Source: Methylorubrum sp. B1-46 (lineage in GTDB: Bacteria; Pseudomonadota; Alphaproteobacteria; Rhizobiales; Beijerinckiaceae). From it: a stretch of 64,000 nt of DNA. Under the pieces are notes generated by a model. It was given only the letters and a program-made list of their open reading frames with translations, did no database searches and was not told the DNA's origin. The stretch is from the NCBI RefSeq assembly GCF_021117295.1, contig NZ_CP088247.1:4169001-4233000 (forward strand). The letters are read 5' to 3'. Both the position numbers and the translations under genes were made by a program. Positions 1 through 8,292 of this stretch are shown here, in pieces. How positions within the stretch are numbered: the first letter of the stretch is position 1; each line of letters starts with the position of its first letter.

Positions 1-375
1 CGCGGCGGCCCGACCCGAGGCCCTCCGGACGACGGCACGGATGCGGGCGGAGAGCTCGTCGAGGTCGAAGGGCTTGCCGAGGTAGTCGTCGGCGCCATCG
101 TCGAGCCCGGCGATCCGGTCGGTCACGGCGTCCCGGGCCGTCAGCAGGACGACCGGCGTCCGGTCGTTCCGGCGGCGAAGCCCCCGCAACACGTCGAGGC
201 CGGAGCCGTCGGGCAGCATCAGGTCGAGCACGATGGCCGAGAACGCGCTCGTGGCGAGCGCCGCCTCGGCGTCGGCGCAGGTTGCGACGCAATCGACCGT
301 CGCCCCGCCCAGGCCCAAACCAGCCCTGAGACCGTCCGACAGGATGGTGTCGTCCTCGACGACGAGGATGCGCAT
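1..375 (-). CDS. Response regulator, PmrA/QseB type (partial)
   Basis: The gene runs off the left edge. The 125 visible residues begin MRILVVEDD and form a receiver domain with the acidic pair, the phospho-acceptor Asp in the VLDLMLPDGSG stretch near residue 51, the Thr of LLTARD and the Lys of GKPFDLDEL. The pattern, especially the ending DELSARIRAVVRR, is that of OmpR-family regulators of the PmrA/QseB/TctD branch; the DNA-binding half is outside the window. The start is the ATG at 375. It is divergent from the dsbD operon, and a CTTAAG-N5-CTTAAG site in the shared spacer suggests it controls itself, dsbD or both. A sensor kinase would be expected downstream, beyond the window. Confidence 0.9.
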   Translation of the reverse strand, partial: MRILVVEDDTILSDGLRAGLGLGGATVDCVATCADAEAALATSAFSAIVLDLMLPDGSGLDVLRGLRRRNDRTPVVLLTARDAVTDRIAGLDDGADDYLGKPFDLDELSARIRAVVRRASGRAAA

Positions 376-413
376 GCGTGTCTCCCTTTACGGCCCCCAT
401 CCTCCGGGCCCCG

Positions 414-430
414 CTTAAGCCTGGCTTAAG
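414..430. promoter_or_regulatory. PmrA/QseB-type box between response regulator and dsbD
   Basis: Two copies of CTTAAG (414-419 and 425-430) are separated by exactly five bases. This matches the published PmrA-box form YTTAAK-N5-YTTAAK. It lies 39 bases from the response-regulator start and 48 bases before the dsbD start, so it can serve either promoter. Binding is inferred from the match and from the type of the adjacent regulator. Confidence 0.7.
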
Positions 431-477
431 CTGCGTTTCCGACCCGCGGCGGGCCGATCCGATCCCGGACCCTGCCC

Positions 478-2223
478 ATGCCGAACGTTTTCACCCACCT
501 TATCCTCGCTGCCCTGCTCTGGACCGGCTCCTCGCTGTGGTCACCGGGGCAGTGCCGCGAGCCCGGTGCGCGGCCGACGCCCTTCACCGTCGATGCGGCT
601 CGCGACCCAGACCTCTCGCTGCGCCTGCGATGGACCATCGCCCCCGGCACCTACCTCTACCGTGACAAGATCGCCGCCACCGACGCGAGCGGCAGGGAGC
701 TTCCTGTCAGCACCCAGCTCGGCGAGACCAAGGATGACCCCAACTTCGGGCCGACGGAAGTCTATCACGGCGCGACGGAGGCCATCGTGCCGGGTGCGGC
801 TCTCGCGGGGGTGCGCGAGGTGCGCGTCACCTATCAGGGCTGTGCCGAGAAGGGCATCTGCTACCCGCCGATCAACAAGGTCATCGAGGTCCCCGCGCTA
901 GGTCCGCAGGCGACCGCGACCGCCGCGACGCCGGCCACGGACGCGCAGGCCGAGCCCGCGAGCGGCCTGCTCTCGGGCCATCTCGCGGGCGTCCTGGCGA
1001 CCTTCCTCGGGCTCGGCCTGCTCCTGGCCTTCACCCCGTGCCTGCTCCCGATGGTCCCGGTGCTGGCCGGCATGCTGGCCCGGTCCGGGGAGCGGCTCTC
1101 GGCCGGACGAGGTTTCGTACTCTCCGGCACATACGTGATCGCGATGGCGCTGGCCTACGGGACGCTCGGCGTGGCGGCGGCATGGTCCGGGCGCAACCTT
1201 CAAAACGCACTCCAGACTCCCGCCGCGCTTGGACTGCTCGCCGCAGCCTTCGCCGCCCTGGCCCTGTCGATGTTCGGCGTGTTCGACCTGGCGCTGCCGT
1301 CCGGCGTCGCCGGCCGGCTGTCACGCCTGAACGGAGGCAAGCTTGGCGCGCTCGGCGCCGCCGCTGTCATGGGCTTCACCTCCGCCCTGATCGTCGGGCC
1401 CTGCGTGACGCCGCCACTCGCCGCGGCCCTCCTCTATGTCGCCCAGACCGGCGACGTGGCGCGCGGCGCCGCCGCCCTGTTCGCGCTCGGCCTCGGCATG
1501 GGCCTGCCGCTGATCGCATTCGGGACGTTCGGGGCGGGTATCCTGCCGAAGTCAGGCCCTTGGCTGGTCGCGGCCAAGCAGGCCTTCGGCGTAGTCTTCC
1601 TCGCGTTGGCCATCACCATGGTTTCGCGCCTCGTGCCGTCCGAGGTCTCCCTCGTGCTCTGGGGCGCGCTGGCGATCGGCGTCGGCGTGTTCGTCGGGGC
1701 GTTCGACGTCCTCAGGGCGGGTGCCGCGGGCCGGCTAAGCAAGGTCGCCGGTATCGTTGCCGTGACCTACGGCTGCGCCCTCGTCGTCGGCGCCGCGGGC
1801 GGCGGGACCGACCCGCTCCGGCCGCTCGCAGGCTTCGGCCCGTCGCGAGCGGTTCACGTCGAGGAGAGCCGGTCTGTCTCCTCCGTCCCGGCTTTCGAGG
1901 CCGCCCTCGCGGCGGCCCGTGCCGCGGGCAAGCCGGTGCTCGTCGAGTTCGCCGCCGACTGGTGCAGCGTCTGCAAGACCAACGAACGGACGGTCCTGGC
2001 TGACCCCGGCATCCGGGCGAGGCTGAGGGCCGTCTCGGTCATCCGCGCCGACGTCACCCGCGACGACGACGCCACCCGCGCCCTGATGCGGCGCTTCGAG
2101 GTGGTCGGACCGCCGACCCTCATCCTGATGCGCCCCGACGGCGGCGAGGTCCGCGAGGCCCGCACCGAGGGCGAACTCACGGTCGAGGACCTGAAGCGCC
2201 GCCTCGCCCTCGTCGGCGCCTGA
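478..2223 (+). CDS. dsbD: Thiol:disulfide interchange protein DsbD
   Basis: This is a 581-residue inner-membrane electron conduit that passes reducing power from cytoplasmic thioredoxin to periplasmic thiol proteins. All three DsbD modules are visible. A signal peptide and an N-terminal domain carry the redox pair Cys122/Cys128 (GCAEKGICYPP). A membrane domain has the paired motifs FTPCLLPMVP near residue 188 and GPCVTPPL near residue 309. A C-terminal thioredoxin domain has the WCSVCK motif near residue 495. It is the first gene of an operon with a DsbA-like protein 40 bases downstream. In this setting it probably feeds electrons to the CPWC/CPYC thioredoxins and SoxYZ-linked chemistry further along; that link is an inference. 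Confidence 0.95.
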   Translation: MPNVFTHLILAALLWTGSSLWSPGQCREPGARPTPFTVDAARDPDLSLRLRWTIAPGTYLYRDKIAATDASGRELPVSTQLGETKDDPNFGPTEVYHGATEAIVPGAALAGVREVRVTYQGCAEKGICYPPINKVIEVPALGPQATATAATPATDAQAEPASGLLSGHLAGVLATFLGLGLLLAFTPCLLPMVPVLAGMLARSGERLSAGRGFVLSGTYVIAMALAYGTLGVAAAWSGRNLQNALQTPAALGLLAAAFAALALSMFGVFDLALPSGVAGRLSRLNGGKLGALGAAAVMGFTSALIVGPCVTPPLAAALLYVAQTGDVARGAAALFALGLGMGLPLIAFGTFGAGILPKSGPWLVAAKQAFGVVFLALAITMVSRLVPSEVSLVLWGALAIGVGVFVGAFDVLRAGAAGRLSKVAGIVAVTYGCALVVGAAGGGTDPLRPLAGFGPSRAVHVEESRSVSSVPAFEAALAAARAAGKPVLVEFAADWCSVCKTNERTVLADPGIRARLRAVSVIRADVTRDDDATRALMRRFEVVGPPTLILMRPDGGEVREARTEGELTVEDLKRRLALVGA

Positions 2224-2262
2224 GCCCCCCTTTTCGACAAACCAAGTTTCACGGAGACCACC

Positions 2263-2898
2263 ATGGACCGCAGGACCCTGCTCGCCCTTATGCCCGCCGT
2301 CGCGCTCGCGCCTGCCCTGTTGTCGCTGGCGCCCCCCATCGAGGAGGCCTTCGCCCAGGGCGTCGACCCCAACGCCATCCTCAACGACCCGGAGGTGCCG
2401 GTCTCGGGCAACCCGAAGGGCGACCTGACCATCGTCGCCTTCCTCGATTACAACTGCCCCTTCTGCAAGAAGGCCGAGCCCGACCTCATCCGTCTGGTGA
2501 AGGCGGACGGGCGCATCCGCCTCGTCCACAAGGACTGGCCGATCCTCGGCGACGCCTCCGTCTACGGCGCCCAACTCGCCCTCGCGGCGAAGTACCAGGG
2601 CCGCTACGACGAAGTGCACCGCGCGCTCATGGGGATTCCGGGCCGCAAGATCCCGAAGGAGCGGATGCTGGAGGCGGTGGCCGCCTCGGGCGTCGACGTC
2701 GCCCGCCTGGAAGAGGACCGGAAGGCGCACCAGGCCGAGATCGCGGCCCTGCTCCAGCGCAACCTCGACCAGGCGGACGCCCTGGGGCTCCAGGGAACGC
2801 CGGTCTTCCTGATTGGCCAACTCAAGGTCGCGGCGGCGCTCGATTACGACGGCTTCAGGCAGGCAGTCGCCCAGGCCCGAGCGCGGGGTCGCTCGTGA
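2263..2898 (+). CDS. DsbA/ScsC-like periplasmic thiol oxidoreductase
   Basis: A 211-residue secreted thioredoxin-fold protein of the DsbA family. The N-terminus (DRRTLLAL followed by a hydrophobic stretch and a cut near AFA-QG) looks like a signal peptide, possibly Tat-dependent. The active site is CPFC at residues 65-68 and the cis-proline loop is GTPVF near residue 181. A helical insert separates the two halves, as in the family. It follows dsbD by 40 bases and its stop overlaps the next start. Pairing with dsbD suggests a reductase or isomerase kept reduced by DsbD, as ScsC is by ScsB; an oxidase role cannot be excluded from sequence. Confidence 0.88.
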   Translation: MDRRTLLALMPAVALAPALLSLAPPIEEAFAQGVDPNAILNDPEVPVSGNPKGDLTIVAFLDYNCPFCKKAEPDLIRLVKADGRIRLVHKDWPILGDASVYGAQLALAAKYQGRYDEVHRALMGIPGRKIPKERMLEAVAASGVDVARLEEDRKAHQAEIAALLQRNLDQADALGLQGTPVFLIGQLKVAAALDYDGFRQAVAQARARGRS

Positions 2899-3746
2899 TG
2901 CCGCGGCCCCTCCGCCTTACGACGTTGATCGCGCTCGCCTCGGCGCTCGGCGCCTGCTCGACCTCGCAGGGGGCTCCGGCCCCCGTCGCGGAAGCCCGGC
3001 CGCAGATCACCCCGGAGGTCTTGCGCCGGTACGCCGCCGTCACGGACGAACCCTTCCCGGTCGAGGCGGTCGACCCGCGCGACCTCAAGGCTCGCAACGT
3101 CCGCCAGTTGGTCGACTACCCGTCAAAGGAGCTGCCCGGCACCCTCGTCGTCGATCCATACAAACGCTTCCTCTTCCTCGTCATGGAGGGCGGCAAGGCG
3201 ATGCGCTACGCGGTCGGGGTGGGCAAGGCCGGATTCGAGTTCACCGGCGAGGCGACCGTTGCCCGCAAGGCGTCCTGGCCGCGCTGGACGCCGACGCCCG
3301 ACATGCTCCGGCGTGATCCGGAGCGGAACGGGCGCTGGGCCGGCGGCATGCCGGGCGGCGACAGGAACCCGCTCGGCGCCAGGGCGCTCTACCTGTTCAA
3401 GGACGGCAAGGACACGCTGTACCGTATCCACGGCACGACGGAACCATCGAGCATCGGCGAGGCGGTGTCCTCGGGATGCATCCGCATGCTGAACCAGGAC
3501 GTGATCGACCTGCACCGGCGCGTCCCCACCGGCACGAAGGTGGTGGTGCTCGGGTCCCGAGGCACCGTCCACGCCGCACGGCCAAAAGCGCCGGAGACGA
3601 CGGGCAGCCTCGGGAACGGCGCATCCTCCGGACCGAAGCCGGACGACGGCCTCGATCATGCGGGGCTCGACAACCTATCGCGCAGCGCGTCGGAAGCACC
3701 CGAGCCTCCGGCCTATGACGGGGAGGCGGACGATGACGGTCTTTAG
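2895..3746 (+). CDS. L,D-transpeptidase (YkuD) lipoprotein
   Basis: The protein has 283 residues counted from the GTG at 2895; the ATG at 2898 is equally possible. The start overlaps the previous stop, showing translational coupling. A lipobox SALGAC places Cys21 as a likely lipidation site. The YkuD domain spans about residues 80-220 with the catalytic pattern His179 and Cys195 (SSGCIRM), so it should cross-link peptidoglycan or attach proteins to it through a cysteine thioester. The C-terminal 60 residues are low-complexity and acidic. Because its nucleophile is a cysteine, its position behind dsbD and a DsbA-like gene suggests that its thiol is kept reduced by that system (inference). Confidence 0.9.
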   Translation: MMPRPLRLTTLIALASALGACSTSQGAPAPVAEARPQITPEVLRRYAAVTDEPFPVEAVDPRDLKARNVRQLVDYPSKELPGTLVVDPYKRFLFLVMEGGKAMRYAVGVGKAGFEFTGEATVARKASWPRWTPTPDMLRRDPERNGRWAGGMPGGDRNPLGARALYLFKDGKDTLYRIHGTTEPSSIGEAVSSGCIRMLNQDVIDLHRRVPTGTKVVVLGSRGTVHAARPKAPETTGSLGNGASSGPKPDDGLDHAGLDNLSRSASEAPEPPAYDGEADDDGL

Positions 3747-4194
3747 GAGCCTGATGATCGCGGTCGTGCTTGCGACCCTGGGCGTAGGGGCCGCCCATGC
3801 CGGCCCGGAAGCGCCGGCCGGGTACTACGCCGACCAGAAGGTGGTCTACCACAACGACGGCGGCCCCGACGGAGCCGCCTACTTCAAGCGCCTGCTCGGC
3901 AATCTGCGCAACCACGTCGAGACCGTGGGCAAGACCCACGTTGAGATCCGCGTGGTGAGCCACGGCGACGGGGTCGGGCTCTTCCAGTCGGCCGCGAGCG
4001 ACAGGGAGCTCGCCGCCCGTATCGATGCCCTCAAGGGGATGGGCGTTCGGTTCCTCGTCTGCGGCCATACCCTGCGCGAGCGGAAGATCGACCGCAACAC
4101 GCTCTACGGCGTCACCGAGGACGAAGTGGTGCCGAGCGGTGTCGCCGAACTGGCGCGGCTGCAGGGCATGGGGTTCGCCTACATCCATCCCTGA
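3733..4194 (+). CDS. Exported DsrE-family protein
   Basis: A 153-residue protein with a clear signal peptide (cut near AHA-GP) and a DsrE/DsrF-like fold: VVYHNDGG opening, HVEIRVVSHGDG strand and a single conserved cysteine, Cys110, in FLVCGHTL. DsrE-type proteins carry sulfur on this cysteine. The ATG at 3733 was chosen because the signal peptide starts there; it overlaps the previous gene by 14 bases. A second exported DsrE-like protein of identical length and cysteine position lies at the far end of the sox cluster (18,080-18,541), so the pair bracket the region. A role as periplasmic sulfur carrier is inferred. Confidence 0.82.
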   Translation: MTVFRSLMIAVVLATLGVGAAHAGPEAPAGYYADQKVVYHNDGGPDGAAYFKRLLGNLRNHVETVGKTHVEIRVVSHGDGVGLFQSAASDRELAARIDALKGMGVRFLVCGHTLRERKIDRNTLYGVTEDEVVPSGVAELARLQGMGFAYIHP

Positions 4195-4330
4195 GTTGGT
4201 CGAACGGGAGACGGCGAGCCTCCCGTCGGCATCGATGCCACGCCAACGATGGCGTCCGCCCAAAGGCGAAGGCGCCCGTGCGCCACCGCACCCCCTCTGC
4301 GCGTCCCAATCCAGGCCGTCGGTTTCACGC

Positions 4331-4372
4331 TTGCCATTCCATTAGATGATGCTAAATAAGAGTTATCTAATG
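4331..4372 (+). promoter_or_regulatory. AT-rich palindrome and probable promoter of the YedE-Blh operon
   Basis: A perfect 8-base inverted repeat CATTAGAT (4340-4347) / ATCTAATG (4365-4372) sits in a GC-rich surround, with an inner TTAG-N6-CTAA. It overlaps a plausible promoter: TTGCCA at 4331-4336, 17 bases, then AAATAA at 4354-4359. An AT-rich palindrome over a promoter ahead of Blh and YedE genes is the arrangement known for BigR, and a BigR-like protein is encoded at 9,368-9,727. The assignment is inferred. Confidence 0.6.
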
Positions 4373-4447
4373 TTCTGGTTTGGCAGGGGAGGACGTCCCT
4401 TGCGCCCCGCCGGGCATCCCCCGGACCACCGTTTGGGAGCGACCACC

Positions 4448-4873
4448 ATGGACGGCTTCACGCCTGTCAGCGCCCTCGCCGGCGGTGCCTTGATCGGCAC
4501 CTCCGCGGCCCTGTTCCTGCTCCTCAACGGACGGATCGCCGGCATCAGCGGCATTCTCGGCGGCCTCCTAACCCCGCCATCTCGCGAGACGGGCTGGCGC
4601 GCCGCCTTCGTGGCAGGACTCGTCCTGGCGCCGTTCGCCTACGCCGGCCTGGGTGGCAGCCTGCCGCCGCTGACGGTGGATGCCTCGTTCCCGCTGCTCG
4701 TGGTCGCCGGTCTGCTGGTCGGGTTCGGATCGCGCCTCGGTGCCGGCTGCACGAGCGGCCACGGTGTCTGCGGCATCGGCCGTGGCTCGCCCCGCTCCGT
4801 GGTCGCCACCGGCACCTTCATGGCCGTCGCCATCCTGACCGTCCTCGTCGTGCGCCATCTCGTCGGAGCCTGA
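4448..4873 (+). CDS. YeeE/YedE half-transporter, first component
   Basis: A 141-residue membrane protein with four hydrophobic segments and the signature [15 protein letters not shown], whose cysteines relay thiosulfate or sulfane sulfur in YeeE/YedE (TsuA-like) channels. The start at 4448 follows a GGGAG ribosome site; in-frame sequence upstream of it lies in the operator region and is not protein-like. The gene is followed after three bases by a second half-size relative. The pair therefore resembles the split form (PmpA/PmpB type) usually encoded beside Blh and BigR. It opens the sulfur-uptake operon that runs to the rhodanese gene. Confidence 0.88.
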   Translation: MDGFTPVSALAGGALIGTSAALFLLLNGRIAGISGILGGLLTPPSRETGWRAAFVAGLVLAPFAYAGLGGSLPPLTVDASFPLLVVAGLLVGFGSRLGAGCTSGHGVCGIGRGSPRSVVATGTFMAVAILTVLVVRHLVGA

Positions 4874-4876
4874 GCC

Positions 4877-5323
4877 ATGGCCAAGACCGCCTCCGCCTTC
4901 GCCGTCGGTCTCCTGTTCGGCCTCGGCCTCCTCGTCTCCGGCATGGCTGATCCGGCCAAGGTTCTCGCCTTCCTCGACGTGACCGGGCGCTGGGACCCGA
5001 GCCTCGCCTTCGTGATGGCTGGCGCCGTCGCGGTCTCGGCGACGGGCTATTTCGTGGCGCGGCGCCGTGGGCGGCCGTTGCTCGCCTCCCGGCTTGAGAT
5101 CCCGACCCGGCGCGACCTCGACCCGCGCCTGATCGCCGGCGCCGCGGTGTTCGGTCTCGGCTGGGGCCTCGCCGGCCTGTGCCCGGGGCCCGCCCTCACC
5201 CTGCTGACGGTCGCACCGGCGCAAGCTGTGACCTTCGTCGTCGCCATGGTCGTCGGGATGCTGGCGTTTCACCTTCTTCCGGCGGCAGCCCCGAAGCCGG
5301 CGGTCCAGGGAGCCGACGCATGA
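4877..5323 (+). CDS. YeeE/YedE half-transporter, second component (DUF6691)
   Basis: 148 residues with four predicted membrane segments, an N-terminal [19 protein letters not shown] stretch typical of DUF6691, and the motif [11 protein letters not shown] carrying one cysteine. It complements the preceding 141-residue half so that together they make the size of one full YedE transporter. Its stop overlaps the next start (ATGA), so the operon is tightly coupled. Expected role: import of thiosulfate or sulfane sulfur. Confidence 0.87.
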   Translation: MAKTASAFAVGLLFGLGLLVSGMADPAKVLAFLDVTGRWDPSLAFVMAGAVAVSATGYFVARRRGRPLLASRLEIPTRRDLDPRLIAGAAVFGLGWGLAGLCPGPALTLLTVAPAQAVTFVVAMVVGMLAFHLLPAAAPKPAVQGADA

Positions 5324-6129
5324 CGCCCGGCCTGCTGACATCCGGCCTCGCGGCCGGCTCGGGCGGGGTCGTCGGCCTGATCCTCGGTCTCGTCGGCGGG
5401 GGCGGCTCGATCCTGGCGGTCCCGCTCCTGACCTACGTCGTCGGCGTGTCCTCGCCACACGTGGCGATCGGCACCAGCGCCCTGGCGGTGTCGGTCAGCG
5501 CGGCCGGCAACCTCGTCCCGCAATGGCGGGCGGGGAACGTGAAGTGGCGCTGCGCGGCGGCATTCTCGGTCGCCGGCGTCCTCGGCGCGCTGGCCGGCTC
5601 GGTCGCTGCGAAGGCGGTCGACGGGCAGAGCCTCCTGGCCCTGTTCGGTGTCGTGATGCTCGTGGTCGGGGGCCTGATGCTGCGCAAGCGGCGCGGTGAC
5701 GGCGACCCCGAGGTGCGCCTGACGAAGGCCAACGCCCCGGTACTCCTGCCCTGGCTGCTCGGCATCGGGTTCGCGGTCGGCCTGTTCTCCGGCTTCTTCG
5801 GCATCGGCGGGGGATTCCTCATCGTGCCGGGCCTGATGCTGGCGACGTCGATGCCGCTGCCGATGGCCATCGGCACCTCGCTGGTCGCGGTCAGCGCCTT
5901 CGGGGCGGCGACCGCCGCGAGCTACGCCGCCTCCGGCCTGATCGACTGGCCGTTGGCCGGCCTGTTCATCCTGGGAGGCGTGCTCGGCGGCCTCGCCGGC
6001 ACGCGCCTCGGCCAGAGGCTCGCCGGGCGCAAGCGAGCCCTGACCGTCACCTTCGCCGGCCTCGTCATCCTGGTCGGCCTGTACGTCGTCGCCCGCGGAG
6101 CCCTGCCGCTCCTCGGCGCCAACACCTGA
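5320..6129 (+). CDS. TauE/SafE (TSUP) family permease
   Basis: A 269-residue integral membrane protein with about eight hydrophobic segments and the duplicated TSUP pattern: GLILGLVGGGGSILAVPLL near the start and GFFGIGGGFLIVPGLML in the second half. TSUP proteins move sulfite, sulfonates or other sulfur anions. The start is the ATG at 5320, overlapping the previous stop. Blh-type hydrolases are often fused to or paired with such a permease, and here it lies 21 bases before the Blh gene. Export of sulfite made by Blh is the likeliest task; direction is not shown by sequence. Confidence 0.9.
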   Translation: MTPGLLTSGLAAGSGGVVGLILGLVGGGGSILAVPLLTYVVGVSSPHVAIGTSALAVSVSAAGNLVPQWRAGNVKWRCAAAFSVAGVLGALAGSVAAKAVDGQSLLALFGVVMLVVGGLMLRKRRGDGDPEVRLTKANAPVLLPWLLGIGFAVGLFSGFFGIGGGFLIVPGLMLATSMPLPMAIGTSLVAVSAFGAATAASYAASGLIDWPLAGLFILGGVLGGLAGTRLGQRLAGRKRALTVTFAGLVILVGLYVVARGALPLLGANT

Positions 6130-6150
6130 ACCCGAAAAAGGAGGCGTTTC

Positions 6151-7062
6151 ATGTCGGACCAGACCATCGCAGCCCTGCGCGGGCGTCCCATCGTGACCGG
6201 CTTCCATGACGAGCCGACCGGCAGCATCCAGTACGTCGTCGCCGATCCCGGGACGAAGCGCTGCGCCATCATCGACCCGGTGCTCGACTTCGATCCGAAG
6301 TCCGGCGCGACCGCGACCCGCTCCGCCGATGCCCTGCTCGCCCACATCGAGCGCGAGGGCTACGAGCTGGAGTGGATCCTCGACACCCATCCGCACGCCG
6401 ACCACTTTTCGGCGGCCGGCTACCTGCACGACAAGACCGGCGTCCCGACCGCCATCGGCGAGAAGGTCGTCGACGTGCAGCGGCTTTGGAAGGGGCTCTA
6501 CAACCTGCCCGACACGTTCCGGACGGACGGTTCGCAGTGGTCGCGGCTCTTCGCCGACGGCGAGCGCTTCCGGATCGGCGACCTCGACGTCGAGGTGATG
6601 TTCACGCCCGGCCACACCATGGCCTCCATCGCCTACCGGATCGGCGACGCCGCCTTCATCCACGACACGCTGTTCATGCCCGACAGCGGCTCGGCGCGGG
6701 CCGACTTCCCAGGCGGCAGCGCGCACGCGCTCTGGCGCAGCATCCAGCGCATCATGGCCCTGCCGGACGAGACACGGCTGTTCACTGGGCACGATTACCG
6801 CCCGGGCGGGCGCGAGGCGGCCTGGGAGAGCACGGTCGCCCAGCAGCGGGCCGAGAACCCGCACCTCGTCGAGGCCCCGACCGAGGAGGCGTTCGTCCGC
6901 ATGCGCGAGGCACGCGACCGCGAACTGCCGATGCCCAAGCTCATCCTGCATTCCCTGCAGGTGAACATCCGAGGCGGCCGCCTGCCCGAGCCCGAGGCGA
7001 ACGGCAAGCGTTACCTGAAGATCCCGCTGGACGCCCTCGACGGCGCGGCCTGGGGCGAGTGA
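6151..7062 (+). CDS. blh: Blh/ETHE1-like metallo-beta-lactamase-fold persulfide dioxygenase
   Basis: A 303-residue cytoplasmic hydrolase-fold protein. The metal motif THPHADH contributes His80, His82, Asp84 and His85; further ligands are His in TPGHT, Asp in FIHDTLF and His in TGHDY. The C-terminal ILHSLQVNIRGGRLPEPE is characteristic of the Blh (beta-lactamase-like hydrolase) group that oxidises glutathione persulfide to sulfite using one Fe(II). An AAAGGAGG ribosome site precedes the ATG. It stands between a TSUP permease and a rhodanese, the usual partners for persulfide detoxification. Confidence 0.92.
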   Translation: MSDQTIAALRGRPIVTGFHDEPTGSIQYVVADPGTKRCAIIDPVLDFDPKSGATATRSADALLAHIEREGYELEWILDTHPHADHFSAAGYLHDKTGVPTAIGEKVVDVQRLWKGLYNLPDTFRTDGSQWSRLFADGERFRIGDLDVEVMFTPGHTMASIAYRIGDAAFIHDTLFMPDSGSARADFPGGSAHALWRSIQRIMALPDETRLFTGHDYRPGGREAAWESTVAQQRAENPHLVEAPTEEAFVRMREARDRELPMPKLILHSLQVNIRGGRLPEPEANGKRYLKIPLDALDGAAWGE

Positions 7063-7073
7063 CGGAGGAAGCC

Positions 7074-7460
7074 ATGACCATGAGAAGCGCGAAGGATTTG
7101 GTGGCGGAAGCCAACCGCGAGGTTGAGACCCTGTCGGCCGAGGAGGCGCTCGCACGCCTCGGCCAGCCCGACACGATGCTCGTCGACGTGCGCGAAGGCG
7201 AGGAATTGGCCAAGACCGGCAGGATCGCCGGCGCGGTCCATGTGCCCCGCGGCTTCCTGGAGTTCCAGGCCGACCCGGAGAGCCCGACCCACAAGGCCGA
7301 GCTCGGCGGCGGTAGGCGCCTGGTACTCTACTGCGCCTCCGGCAACCGGTCGGCCCTGGCCGCCAAGGTGCTCAACGACATGGGCCTCGGACCGGTCGCC
7401 CACGTTGCCGGGGGCTTTCCGGCACTGGTCAAGGCGGGGGCCTCGGTCGACCCCGCCTGA
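7074..7460 (+). CDS. Rhodanese-domain sulfurtransferase
   Basis: A 128-residue single-domain rhodanese. It shows the VDVREGEE segment, HVPRGFLEFQADPESP typical of the persulfide-linked subgroup, and the active loop CASGNRS with catalytic Cys87. No signal peptide, so cytoplasmic. It begins 11 bases after blh with a GGAGG ribosome site; a second in-frame ATG at 7080 is possible. It would move sulfane sulfur between thiols and hand persulfide to Blh or use its product. It is the last gene of the YedE-TSUP-Blh operon. Confidence 0.92.
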   Translation: MTMRSAKDLVAEANREVETLSAEEALARLGQPDTMLVDVREGEELAKTGRIAGAVHVPRGFLEFQADPESPTHKAELGGGRRLVLYCASGNRSALAAKVLNDMGLGPVAHVAGGFPALVKAGASVDPA

Positions 7461-7554
7461 GGACCGTTCGGGCGGTCAAGCTCGGGGTTCCGCATCACAA
7501 CGAATGCATCGTGCGGTCGTCGCACCTTACCCTCACTCGAAAAGGCATCCGACC

Positions 7555-8277
7555 GTGACCGACACCCCGCATGCCGCCGATCCAACGGCTTTGCCCAGCG
7601 GCGATTGCTCCAAGGCGGGCATCGCTGCCCATCTTACGGGTCCGTTGCGGGATTACTTCTCGGTTGCCGAGCACGCGGCCATCCCGGAGAGGCTCTCGCT
7701 CCTCGTCGAGCGGTTCGAGGCGTCGCTGGTCGCATCCGGCGAGCGTCTCGGGGTCACGTTCCGCGACGATCTCCTCCGGGCGCTGCCGATGCTTCGGACG
7801 TTCGCGATGTCCCTCTGCGCGAATGCGGCCCGCGCCGACGACCTCGTGCAGGAGATGATGGTCCGGGCATGGGCCAACCGGGAGAAGTTCGTGCCCGGCA
7901 CCAACTTCACGGCCTGGAGCTTCACGATCCTGCGCAACCAGTTCTACACCGAGATGCGCAAGGCCAGGCGCGAGGTCGAGGACGCCGAGGGCGCGCACGC
8001 CGCGACGCTTACGGCGGCACCGGACCAGGACCACGTCGTGGCGCTCGGGGCCGTGATGAACCTCATCGGGACGCTGCCGCTCCCGCAACGCCAGGCGCTG
8101 CTGCTCGTGGGGGCCGAAGGCTTCACCTACGAAGAGGCGGCAGCCCGCCTCGGCTGCCAGGTAGGGACCGTCAAGAGCCGGGTGAGCCGCGCACGGAGCC
8201 AACTTGTCGCCAGCCTGACGCAGACTGTTCCGTCGCTGTGCGTCACGGGACGCTACGATTCTCACACGGCCGTTTGA
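7555..8277 (+). CDS. ECF sigma factor, EcfG/ECF15-like
   Basis: A 240-residue sigma factor. Region 2 shows ARADDLVQEMMVRAW followed by GTNFTAWSFTILRNQFY and EMRKARREVED, the pattern of alphaproteobacterial EcfG (ECF15) general-stress sigmas. Region 4 shows FTYEEAAARLGCQVGTVKSR. The first 60 residues are an unusual leader. The GTG at 7555 is preferred because AAAAGG precedes it; the ATG at 7504 would add 17 residues. No NepR-type anti-sigma or PhyR gene is adjacent, which is unusual for this group. The next gene, a YedE transporter, starts only 16 bases on. Confidence 0.87.
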   Translation: MTDTPHAADPTALPSGDCSKAGIAAHLTGPLRDYFSVAEHAAIPERLSLLVERFEASLVASGERLGVTFRDDLLRALPMLRTFAMSLCANAARADDLVQEMMVRAWANREKFVPGTNFTAWSFTILRNQFYTEMRKARREVEDAEGAHAATLTAAPDQDHVVALGAVMNLIGTLPLPQRQALLLVGAEGFTYEEAAARLGCQVGTVKSRVSRARSQLVASLTQTVPSLCVTGRYDSHTAV

Positions 8278-8292
8278 CAAGGCCTTTCAAGG

